Source: Planctomycetota bacterium
Lineage (GTDB): Bacteria > Planctomycetota > Planctomycetia > Planctomycetales > Planctomycetaceae
Length of the DNA stretch: 8,663 nucleotides
Direction of reading: 5' to 3'
NCBI GenBank assembly: GCA_027622115.1
Contig: JAQBZS010000250.1
Location: 1-8,663, forward strand
Part shown: piece by piece, positions 1-5,616 of the stretch
Numbering within the stretch: the stretch's first letter is position 1
Layout of the letters: each line of letters starts with the position of its first letter
Made by a program: the position numbers and the translations under genes
The notes under the pieces: generated by a model
What the model was told of the DNA's origin: nothing
Database searches by the model: none
The model's input: only the letters and a program-made list of their open reading frames with translations

Positions 1-17
1 GGGCCGGTGCCCGCTGC

Positions 18-59
18 GCTCGAAAACTCGCTTGTTTCAAGCTCGACTCTCGCTTGTTT
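18..59. repeat. short imperfect direct repeat at the DUF1801 junction
   Basis: Two copies of a motif read GCTCGA, two or three variable bases, then CTCGCTTGTTT (18-37 and 41-59). The repeat stops just before recognisable DUF1801 coding sequence begins at about 67-70, so it probably marks the breakpoint where the 5' end of that gene was lost. It is too short to assign to a known element. Confidence 0.5.
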
Positions 60-66
60 AAGGACT

Positions 67-336
67 AGTCCAGTGTGGTTCCTGGATGGCAATCCGACGG
101 TCGGCTACAGCAAACAGAAGGCAGGCATTCGGCTCATGTTCTGGAGTGGCGAGAGCTTTCATGAAGACAAGTTGCAGCCCGGTACCGGAACATTCAAAGA
201 CGCGTCAATATTCTTCACTCATTCCGAGCAGATCAAAATAACGGACATGAAACGGTGGATCAAGAAAGCGAAATCGATTTAATGGGATTATAAGAATGTA
301 GCCAAACGAAAGGGCAAACTGGTGCGTTTGAAATAG
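67..336 (+). pseudogene. DUF1801 (YdhG-like) gene remnant, 5'-truncated with an in-frame ochre stop
   Basis: From about position 70 the frame reads PVWFLDGNPTVGYSK, then a RLMFWSGESF segment, then a DMKRWIKKAKSI segment. I recognise this as the C-terminal two thirds of a DUF1801/YdhG-like protein, a small fold related to frataxin-like iron chaperones whose function is poorly known. The frame meets TAA at 280-282 and then continues in the same frame as WDYKNVAKRKGKLVRLK, ending at TAG 334-336. Family members as I remember them read Ile-Gln-Trp-Asp-Tyr-Lys here, so a CAA to TAA change would explain the stop. The normal N-terminal third is missing: the 20 residues before PVWF come from repeat-like DNA and do not resemble the family. 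Loss of both the 5' end and the read-through of the tail argues for a dead gene. The W-D-Y-K-N tail is still well conserved, so the nonsense change may be recent. Confidence 0.75.
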
Positions 337-465
337 GCGCTCCTTTTCAAACATTGGCAATTTGTAGGCGTTGACCGTGACTAACTGGTCACCGCAGCAA
401 ACCCAATCAAGAGCGACAGAACCAAGCGTTGAGCGCGAGCGGGCGATGGCGCGGGTCTTGAAGTC

Positions 466-1413
466 ATGGTCAAACGCGCCCGCCGCGTTAACGCCAGCGT
501 TCTGCTTGGAAGCATGGCAAAATACCTTCGATATGCCGAGATCCGTGGGTTCCTGCGAAGCGCCACTCGCGGGCATGCTGACGAGCGGGATACGAACAGG
601 TTGATATATCTTGTCGGCTGTCCCGATTGGCACACCGGTGCCACCATGTATTTTCGCTCCGCGCTACCTGTAGAGTGCCCTCACGTCCAAAAACTGAATA
701 TCTACGGGTGCCCTGAATCACCGACCTTATGTGAAGAGGCTATCCTGGGAATTGCAAGCGTCTGGGTGAACGTCCCGACCGATCCGTCGGATGTTTTAGC
801 TAGTTGCAGGTTGCAGCAGGCGTTTACGCTCGAACTCGCTCATGCTGCAGTACTTTCCGCTGCGGAACGCTTTTCCTTCGATGTGACCTCGTTCCTCGCG
901 GCAAAGAACCAGGTCGAGGAGAACGACTACACGCTCAGGTACCAGATTGGCAAGACCAGGAAATCGCCAAACAGGAAATACGCCGCGTCCGTGTGGTGCC
1001 ATTTCGACACGCGATACAGGAGCGAGTTACTTGTGACCGGCGGCGATGGCAGCCCATATTGTCGATATCAATTCGCCACCGGCGACGAGAACAGTATCGG
1101 ACAACTGCGATGGCATGGAAACGGGGAGGTGCATATCCCTTTGACGGCGGTATCCGGGTGCGCTTACTGGGCGTGCTCGCTTGACGGGACATTCTCGTTC
1201 GTATTCCCGAAGTCTGAAGACGGTTCGGCTCACCATTTGTACCAGCATGCGACGATGCTGCTCGACGGCCCCTGGGTGATGCCCGACGGGCAAACGGGGA
1301 TGCAGCTGCTTGAGCGTGCGGCCAACGCCGGATACAAACACGCCATTCGTCGCCTTCACACGATGCAGCAGAACCAAACGGTGAACGCGAGCGGCGGATC
1401 GGGCGGAAAATAG
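466..1413 (+). CDS. hypothetical protein, 315 residues, family not recognised
   Basis: This is the longest open frame in the left part of the window and opens after a TGA at 430-432. The first ATG is at 466. An alternative ATG at 514 follows a short GGAAG and would give a protein 16 residues shorter, without the basic leader VKRARRV. I do not recognise the family. Visible features are a Cys-containing N-terminal half (CPHV near residue 72, YGCPESPTLC at about 79-88), a predicted helical stretch near residues 115-145 and a strand-rich second half with many aromatic and Gly residues (CHFDTRYRSELLVTGGDG). The C-terminal tail is hydrophilic (NASGGSGGK). No signal peptide or membrane segment is evident, and I see no catalytic motif. 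The protein ends only one base before AGTCAAC and 37 bases before the inverted-repeat copy at 1451. Amino-acid composition and length support real coding, but function is unknown. Confidence 0.6.
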   Translation: MVKRARRVNASVLLGSMAKYLRYAEIRGFLRSATRGHADERDTNRLIYLVGCPDWHTGATMYFRSALPVECPHVQKLNIYGCPESPTLCEEAILGIASVWVNVPTDPSDVLASCRLQQAFTLELAHAAVLSAAERFSFDVTSFLAAKNQVEENDYTLRYQIGKTRKSPNRKYAASVWCHFDTRYRSELLVTGGDGSPYCRYQFATGDENSIGQLRWHGNGEVHIPLTAVSGCAYWACSLDGTFSFVFPKSEDGSAHHLYQHATMLLDGPWVMPDGQTGMQLLERAANAGYKHAIRRLHTMQQNQTVNASGGSGGK

Positions 1414-1450
1414 AGTCAACGGTTCTTGGCCGCCGCCGGGTTACCTTGGT

Positions 1451-1473
1451 CGTTGAACTTAACCGCTTCGCGG
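1451..1473 (-). repeat. inverted repeat, left copy
   Basis: The reverse complement of this stretch matches 2034-2056 at 21 of 23 positions. The shared sequence is CCGCGAAGCGG, two variable bases, then AAGTTCAACG. The first part is itself a small hairpin (CCGC-gaa-GCGG). The two copies bound a segment of about 600 bases that holds the 18-bp tandem repeat, so they could be degenerate ends of a small element. Confidence 0.6.
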
Positions 1474-1571
1474 ACTGGCGCAGTATTTAGTCGCTATGTG
1501 ATGTTGATCGCGGCATCTTGCTTCTCGACCCATCGCTTCTGCGGTCGAATGTATCGATTCTACTTGCGAGA

Positions 1572-1649
1572 GGATCCTGCGCGCTGGGAGGATCCTGCGC
1601 GCTGGGAGGATCCTGCGCGCTGGGAGGATCCTGCGCGCTGGGAGGATCC
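1572..1649 (+). repeat. 18-bp tandem repeat, four full copies plus six bases
   Basis: The unit GGATCCTGCGCGCTGGGA occurs four times without a mismatch, at 1572, 1590, 1608 and 1626. A fifth GGATCC at 1644-1649 closes the array. The period is a multiple of three, so every frame stays open across it, and this alone creates the spurious ORFs on both strands. Perfect identity between units suggests recent slippage or expansion. Copy number may vary between strains. Confidence 0.95.
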
Positions 1650-2033
1650 CGGTGCGACATGCAATGCCTTTGGGTGTGTGTCGTGCGTACCAATGGGGTC
1701 GCTGCTGGCCGTTCATGATCAAAACGTGGCATCATGGGCGGCCCGCTGGTTCCACGCAGGGACGGCTATGGCTGAGGTCACGCACCGCGTCTACATCCCG
1801 CCACCAAACGCAGTCCCGCTTGCCGCCCCGACACGGCCGAGCCCAGCTGCGCCGAGCCAACACCACAAGCAGAATCGGCGGCCCCGCCGACCGGCAAGAC
1901 GAAACCAACCGTCACAGCCAACAGGCCGTCTCGGCAGGCCGCGACCCGGATCGGCGTGACAGCTCGAACCGGGCGGGATAAACTGGCCCGTCCACTGCTT
2001 CCGGTGGGCATTGATTCCGCAGGTGCCTCCCGA

Positions 2034-2056
2034 CCGCGAAGCGGCAAAGTTCAACG
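2034..2056 (+). repeat. inverted repeat, right copy
   Basis: This is the partner of the copy at 1451-1473, with 21 of 23 bases matching in inverted orientation. It ends three bases before the strong hairpin at 2059. Similarity does not continue beyond the 23 bases on either side. Confidence 0.6.
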
Positions 2057-2058
2057 CA

Positions 2059-2109
2059 CGATCTATGCGGCTTCATCCATGAAGCCGCATAGATCGCAAT
2101 TCGTTTTTT
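2059..2109 (+). terminator. perfect 18-bp-arm hairpin followed by a T run
   Basis: The arms 2059-2076 and 2079-2096 (CGATCTATGCGGCTTCAT and its exact complement) are separated by only CC. Seven bases later comes TTTTTT at 2104-2109. This resembles a Rho-independent terminator for the plus strand, but the stem is unusually long and perfect and the gap before the T run is larger than usual. No clear plus-strand gene ends just upstream: the nearest is 466-1413, more than 600 bases away. It may be a terminator left by a lost gene, or a hairpin belonging to a mobile element. Confidence 0.6.
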
Positions 2110-2172
2110 AGCCTGTAACATGCCAGAAAGTGAGGGCTCAGATGTTCGCGACCGCCCGGATCACATTTCCGT

Positions 2173-2598
2173 TTGGGTATCCTTGCTTCACTGGGTTACC
2201 GTTATACGCTGTGCCATAACATCGCGGCATTCTCAAGGCTCCCCGTCGTTGCACTTCTAGCATTCTTAATCGCGATCTTTGCGAGTTTCGCGTGGCACGA
2301 TGTCTCATGCCCTGCAAGACATGCCGCTCGACAGATTCGACGCGTGGTCTCAAACATTAAACTGTTGACCCAAGCCCCACACTGGACAGTGTTTTCGTTC
2401 GCACGCGCGAGCATTTGGTATGCTTGCCCCACATACGCTGCTTGGCTGATAATGCGATTTCGCCGCAACCGACTCAAGTCCGGTACGCCAATATGGAAAC
2501 GTGATAAAAAACTTGGATTCATGCTGTTAACGCTCTCTGTGGTGTTTTCGTTCGCCGCAACGTCTGCGTGTTACCTTCATTCCCGAATGTATTGTTGA
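2173..2598 (+). CDS. possible small membrane protein, 141 residues
   Basis: The frame opens after TGA 2131-2133 and has no ATG near its beginning. TTG at 2173 is the first usable start, with no clear Shine-Dalgarno sequence before it. Two hydrophobic segments stand out, PVVALLAFLIAIFASFAW at about residues 24-41 and LGFMLLTLSVVFSFAATSA near the C-terminus (about 114-132). Between them are basic stretches (RRVVSNIK, RFRRNRLKSG), as expected for a two-helix inner-membrane protein with a positive internal loop. I do not recognise a family. The missing start and ribosome site, and decayed genes on both sides, mean it may be a 5'-truncated remnant. The hydrophobic pattern is the main reason to keep it. 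Confidence 0.4.
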   Translation: MGILASLGYRYTLCHNIAAFSRLPVVALLAFLIAIFASFAWHDVSCPARHAARQIRRVVSNIKLLTQAPHWTVFSFARASIWYACPTYAAWLIMRFRRNRLKSGTPIWKRDKKLGFMLLTLSVVFSFAATSACYLHSRMYC

Positions 2599-2625
2599 TC
2601 GCAGTAATAAGCAGGCAAGCCGCAA

Positions 2626-2655
2626 TTGACTGGCACGCATTGGCTCGACGATAAT
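2626..2655 (+). promoter_or_regulatory. sigma70-type promoter for the 2685 gene
   Basis: TTGACT (2626-2631) and GATAAT (2650-2655) are separated by 18 bases, close to the TTGACA/TATAAT consensus. Transcription would begin near 2662 and leave a leader of about 20 bases before ATG 2685. The position immediately upstream of the small-protein plus protease pair suggests that this unit carries its own promoter. Confidence 0.55.
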
Positions 2656-2684
2656 TGACAAAACTCCAACTGATCGGAGCCGAC

Positions 2685-2936
2685 ATGACTGCTTCCACGT
2701 GGACCGAATCGGATACCGTGAAGGCCGAACAGATTTGGTCGGATTACCAAAAACAGCACGATCTTTCGATCTGCATCGGGAAGACGGTCGGAATTGCCCC
2801 GAATACCGGCCGTGTTTGGATCGGTGAATCGATTCAGGACGTCTTGTCGCAACGAAACGCCGATGGAGTTGATTCCCTGTTGTTCTTCGAACGCATTGGA
2901 TCAAGAACCTATTATCGCAAAGGAGGCCGGCGGTGA
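2685..2936 (+). CDS. small conserved protein, partner of a retropepsin-like protease
   Basis: The protein has 83 residues. ATG 2685 is preceded by GGAG (2675-2678) at a normal spacing and is preferred over an upstream TTG at 2655, which lies inside the promoter -10 box. The sequence is soluble and mixed alpha/beta: an N-terminal helix-like stretch (ESDTVKAEQIWSDYQKQHD), then GKTVGIAPNTGRVWIGES, then an Ile/Leu-rich helix, and a basic end YYRKGGRR. From memory, similar small proteins of unknown function occur in planctomycetes and cyanobacteria, next to a retropepsin-like gene. That is the arrangement here: the TGA stop overlaps the GTG start of the next gene by four bases (GTGA). A role as regulator, substrate or antitoxin-like partner of the protease is possible, but nothing in the sequence proves it. 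The gene itself looks intact although its partner is interrupted. Confidence 0.7.
   Translation: MTASTWTESDTVKAEQIWSDYQKQHDLSICIGKTVGIAPNTGRVWIGESIQDVLSQRNADGVDSLLFFERIGSRTYYRKGGRR
2921..2926 (+). promoter_or_regulatory. perfect Shine-Dalgarno embedded in the upstream gene's last codons
   Basis: AGGAGG lies six bases before GTG 2933. It is formed by the codons for Lys-Gly-Gly near the end of the upstream protein (AAA GGA GGC CGG CGG TGA). It decides the GTG start of the protease gene and indicates coupled translation. Confidence 0.75.
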
Positions 2937-3286
2937 TTGCGGGGAGTGTTTCAGATGATGGCGTACCAGTAATCACGCTAGAACTTGCCGGACGACAATA
3001 GCCGGCAGTTATTGACACGGGATTCAACGGTGATTTGGAATTACCTGAAGAACTACAAGGAGAGCTAAATGAGCAACCTGCGGGCCGACTAAGATCCGCA
3101 TTAGCCGGTGGGCAAATCATCGAAGAAGACGCATATTCTATTGATTTTCCGTTCGACGATCAAATCTTTCAGGCAACTGCCACGTTCGTTCCAGATTCGC
3201 AAATCCTGATCGGGACCAACCTGCTGCGTGATTACTATTTTCAAATACGTTTCGCCAGCAAAACGTTGCGCTTAGAACGTGAATGA
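2933..3286 (+). pseudogene. retropepsin-like (clan AA) aspartic protease gene with an in-frame amber stop
   Basis: Read from GTG 2933, the frame gives VIAGSVSDDGVPVITLELAGRQ, then TAG at 2999-3001, then PAVIDTGFNGDLELPEEL. It continues to the TGA at 3284-3286, and the full span would be 117 residues. Asp-Thr-Gly (codons 28-30) is the catalytic motif of retropepsin-type proteases, which act as dimers. Further family-like features are SALAGGQ, EDAYSIDFPF and the closing ILIGTNLL, which fits the usual hydrophobic-Leu-Gly segment. Relatives as I remember them have Trp five residues before the catalytic Asp, so TGG to TAG explains the stop. The first start codon after the stop is TTG 3035, downstream of the DTG, so internal restart cannot restore activity. 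The downstream frame is intact and well conserved, which points to a recent lesion, a sequence error or readthrough. Confidence 0.75.
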
Positions 3287-3340
3287 TTATACCTGTGAGC
3301 GACGAGAAAACGCGGCATAACAATCGAGGAAATCAAAGGG

Positions 3341-3727
3341 TTAAACCTCTTTGTTGCCGTCTTTTGGCAGCGACTGCACTCTTGGTCGGATGGCTGACTC
3401 AAGATTGAATCGCCGAGCGAGCGATTCGGCCCATCCTTCGTCACCCAGCGGTGTGCCGCGATTGGCGCAGATGTTAACCGCCTTCAATTCGTTTTCTGTC
3501 AAGGGTTCGTTCACGCGTGCAACCCATTCTCGAAGTCCAGTCTCGAAGTCGAGGAATTGGCCACGGAGAAAGTAGACACGGTTGAGGTTCCGGTTTTTGG
3601 AGCCAGTCCAAAGTGAGCCCCAACGCCAATCCTCTACTCTGGATACGATATTTGCCCGGAGCGAGTTTCGTTCGACACAGCGGCACGCAACATGAAAGTG
3701 GTCGTCCGCCTGTCCGATTTTCAGAGA
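3341..3727 (-). pseudogene. 3' remnant of a RayT-type (REP-associated, Y1/IS200-like) transposase gene
   Basis: The minus-strand frame contains DDHFHVACRCVERNSLRAN, then VSRVEDWRWGSLW, then WVARVNEPLTENELKAVN and GDEGWAESLARRFNLES. This is the typical C-terminal half of RayT proteins, the single-strand DNA transposases related to IS200/IS605 TnpA that act on REP palindromes. The N-terminal half with the His-hydrophobic-His motif and the long catalytic helix is absent: residues upstream of about 3727 do not resemble the family. The middle is also shifted. A neighbouring frame encodes LLSPWPIPRLRDW at about 3550-3590, the expected family segment, while the main frame reads unrelated residues there. 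This implies two compensating indels. The product cannot be active. It lies tail-to-tail with the protease pseudogene and marks the right edge of the decayed region before serA. Confidence 0.8.
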
Positions 3728-3733
3728 GTCTCT

Positions 3734-3758
3734 AGCAGATCGGTCTGCTGCCGGCAGC
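3734..3758. repeat. two overlapping small palindromes at the RayT remnant break
   Basis: AGCAGA-tcgg-TCTGCT (3734-3749) overlaps the perfect 12-base palindrome GCTGCCGGCAGC (3747-3758), so the two hairpins exclude each other. They sit a few bases beyond the point where RayT similarity ends. RayT enzymes act on REP hairpins, so a relic of such a site is conceivable, but the match is not specific. Confidence 0.35.
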
Positions 3759-3905
3759 GAAATTCGATAACACGACTGCAAGCGACTCGACAAAGCACGC
3801 CGACCGGGACAATATCGGGCAGAAGTCGATCAATCGATGTGTGGCCTTGTGTTGCACAGCCAAGAAACCTCAGTGAATTCGTCGGTGGAAGGAACCGAAA
3901 ACGAC

Positions 3906-5546
3906 ATGTACCGCATACTCATTACCGACAGCCTTTCAACGGCGGGCCTCGACCTGCTGCGTGAAACCGACGGGTTGGAAGTCGTCATTCCCGAGCAAAA
4001 ATCGCTGACCGTTGCGGAACTTCGCGACGCGCTGCAGTCGACGGACGGCATCATCATTCGCAGCGCCACCAAGCTCACTGCGGAAGTCTTGGACGGCCAA
4101 TCTCGACTGAAGATCATCGTGCGAGCCGGTGTTGGCGTGGACAACATCGACATCCCGGCGGCAACTCGCAGCGGCATCGTGGTGATGAACACGCCGGCCG
4201 GAAACACGACCAGCACTGCCGAGCATACGATTGCGATGATGATGGCTCTGTCGCGAAAGATCCCGAATGCTGCGGCGAGCACGCGGTCCGGGCAATGGGA
4301 TCGCAAGAGCTTCATGGGCACGCAGTTGTCGGGGAAGACGCTGGCGGTCGTGGGGCTCGGTCGCATCGGAATGGCGGTGGCCAAACGCGCCCAAGGTCTG
4401 GAGATGCAGGTCATCGGCTACGACCCGTTTCTTGCCGAAGAACGTGCCGCCGAAGAAAAGATCGAGTTGTTTCGCAATGTGGACGATGTCGTCGACCGCT
4501 GCGATTACGTGACGGTGCATACTCCACTGACCGACGAAACTCGCGGCATCATCAATGCGGAACGCATCGCGCGCATGAAGAAGGGCGTGCGGATTCTGAA
4601 TTGTGCTCGTGGAGGCATCGTCGATGAGGCCGCGTTGGCGGACGCTCTCAATAGCGGGCATGTTGCCGGAGCGGCCTTGGACGTCTTCGAAAACGAATCG
4701 CCGGGCGGCTCGCCGCTGATGGCAATGGAAAACGTTGTGGCCACTCCGCATCTCGGCGCGTCCACGGGCGAGGCTCAGGAACTTGTCGCGGTCGAAGCGG
4801 CCGAGTTGATGATCGGATTCCTCAAGCGAAACGACTTCCGACAGGCCCTGAATCTCGTACCGATTTCCGCGACCGAAATGTCCGAAGCCACGCCGTACCT
4901 CAACATCAGCTACCGGTTGGGTTTGCTGCTGGCTCAGTTGGCAAAACCGAAGGGCATCAAGTCTGCGGAAGTCGATTACCGGGGCGATGCCGCCGAGCGG
5001 CAGACCAAACTGATGACGGCTGCTTTTACTGCGGGGCTGCTGGGCGGTGGGAGCGACGAGAACGTGAATCTGGTGAATGCCGAGTCCGTTGCCGCCGGAA
5101 TTGGGATTCGCATTACGGAAACCAAGAACCCGAATCCCGGTGCGTTTTCGAGCATGATCGAAGCCAGTCTGTACACAGATGACGGCAAGGAACTGATCGC
5201 GGCCGGCACGATGTTTGGTCGATATCTGCGATTGGTGCGATTACAGCGGCTGCAATTGGATGCGTTCCTGGACGGCTGGATGCTGATGTATAAGCACTAT
5301 GACCGACCTGGAGTCATCGGGTTTATTGGGCAAACGTTGGGAAACCACAACGTCAACATTGGCGACATGGCGCTCGGTCGAGACAAGGAGCATCCGGGTG
5401 GCGAGTCGATCGCGGTCCTCAATATCGACAGCGAACCGTCGCAAGAAGTGCTCCGCGAATTGGAGCGGCACGACAGCGTGATCGCCGTGAAGCTTGTCAA
5501 ACTTCCGGATGCGAACGAGCCGTTGCCGTGGTTCGGCGCTCCGTGA
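3906..5546 (+). CDS. serA: D-3-phosphoglycerate dehydrogenase
   Basis: This enzyme oxidises 3-phosphoglycerate to 3-phosphohydroxypyruvate with NAD+, the first step of serine synthesis, in the cytoplasm. The protein has 546 residues, a long type-1 form. It has the substrate-binding domain (about 1-100 and 290-315), an NAD-binding Rossmann domain with VVGLGRIG (Gly150, Gly152, Gly155), an intervening regulatory domain (about 320-455) and a C-terminal ACT domain beginning near GVIGFIGQTLGNHNVNIG. The catalytic trio Arg235 (NCARGG), Glu264 (DVFENE) and His282 (TPHLGAS) is complete and has the spacing of the long-form family. I chose ATG 3906, whose protein begins MYRILITDSLS like other SerA proteins. 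The frame is open further upstream from ATG 3837, but those 23 residues are not family-like. The ACT domain implies allosteric control, typically by serine. coaD follows 70 bases later on the same strand. Confidence 0.96.
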   Translation: MYRILITDSLSTAGLDLLRETDGLEVVIPEQKSLTVAELRDALQSTDGIIIRSATKLTAEVLDGQSRLKIIVRAGVGVDNIDIPAATRSGIVVMNTPAGNTTSTAEHTIAMMMALSRKIPNAAASTRSGQWDRKSFMGTQLSGKTLAVVGLGRIGMAVAKRAQGLEMQVIGYDPFLAEERAAEEKIELFRNVDDVVDRCDYVTVHTPLTDETRGIINAERIARMKKGVRILNCARGGIVDEAALADALNSGHVAGAALDVFENESPGGSPLMAMENVVATPHLGASTGEAQELVAVEAAELMIGFLKRNDFRQALNLVPISATEMSEATPYLNISYRLGLLLAQLAKPKGIKSAEVDYRGDAAERQTKLMTAAFTAGLLGGGSDENVNLVNAESVAAGIGIRITETKNPNPGAFSSMIEASLYTDDGKELIAAGTMFGRYLRLVRLQRLQLDAFLDGWMLMYKHYDRPGVIGFIGQTLGNHNVNIGDMALGRDKEHPGGESIAVLNIDSEPSQEVLRELERHDSVIAVKLVKLPDANEPLPWFGAP

Positions 5547-5574
5547 TAGAAGCATCTGAAAAAGGGGTCTGACC
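5547..5574 (+). repeat. dispersed GGGTCTGACC motif, copy 1
   Basis: Starting at the base after the serA stop, this 28-base stretch matches 8560-8588 in the same orientation, with one inserted T in the second copy as the only difference. The core GGGTCTGACCC (5565-5575) is a palindrome around a central base, preceded by AAAAA. It lies in the short serA-coaD gap, just upstream of the coaD ribosome site. Confidence 0.8.
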
Positions 5575-5616
5575 CAATGATGGCTCGTTTCTTGAATCTT
5601 CGACGAAAGGCCCAGC

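Larger units (their letters stand above)
1414..2172. other. 759-base gene-poor stretch, rich in repeats
   Basis: I see no convincing gene here. It contains a 23-bp inverted-repeat pair (1451-1473 and 2034-2056), an 18-bp tandem repeat (1572-1649) and a strong hairpin with a T run (2059-2109). Frames that cross the tandem repeat read EDPARW repeats on one strand and LPARRI repeats on the other, which reflects only the 18-bp period. One plus-strand frame is open from 1776 to TAG 2109-2111. It reads as Pro/Ala/Thr-rich sequence (TPQAESAAPPTGKTKPTV) but has no good start. It might be the tail of a decayed gene, but its end lies inside the hairpin, which makes it doubtful. Confidence 0.6.

Noticed and set aside
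205..633. 142-codon minus-strand frame antisense to the DUF1801 remnant and the start of the 315-residue gene.
   Set aside because: It has no family resemblance and no ribosome site, and it opposes a recognisable family on the other strand.
1414..1458. Possible integron attC site: GTTGAAC at 1452-1458 fits GTTRRRY, and AGTCAAC lies just after the 466-1413 stop.
   Set aside because: The upstream box fits RYYYAAC poorly, the inner arms do not pair, 45 bases is shorter than typical sites, and the same GTTGAAC belongs to the inverted repeat. No integrase is present.
1426..1959. 177-codon frame across the tandem repeat.
   Set aside because: It starts at a TTG without a ribosome site, is held open by the 18-bp repeat, and the rest is low-complexity Pro/Arg sequence.
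1776..2111. Open plus-strand frame with a Pro/Ala/Thr-rich translation ending in the T run of the hairpin.
   Set aside because: It has no credible start, begins right after a stop, and its end encodes the two arms of a perfect palindrome, which is unlikely in a real coding region.
3300..3340. GCGGCATAACAATCGAGG downstream of the protease gene recalls the left part of integron attC sites described in some planctomycetes.
   Set aside because: This rests on memory only; no right half with GTTRRRY is present before the RayT remnant, so it cannot be supported.
3404..3424. GAATCGC/GCGATTC inverted repeat inside the RayT remnant.
   Set aside because: The seven-base arms fall within the conserved C-terminal coding region and are explained by codon content.
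3936..4751. Long minus-strand frame of 271 codons antisense to serA.
   Set aside because: It is a shadow of a certain gene; its His/Arg-rich translation is typical of the reverse strand of GC-rich coding DNA.
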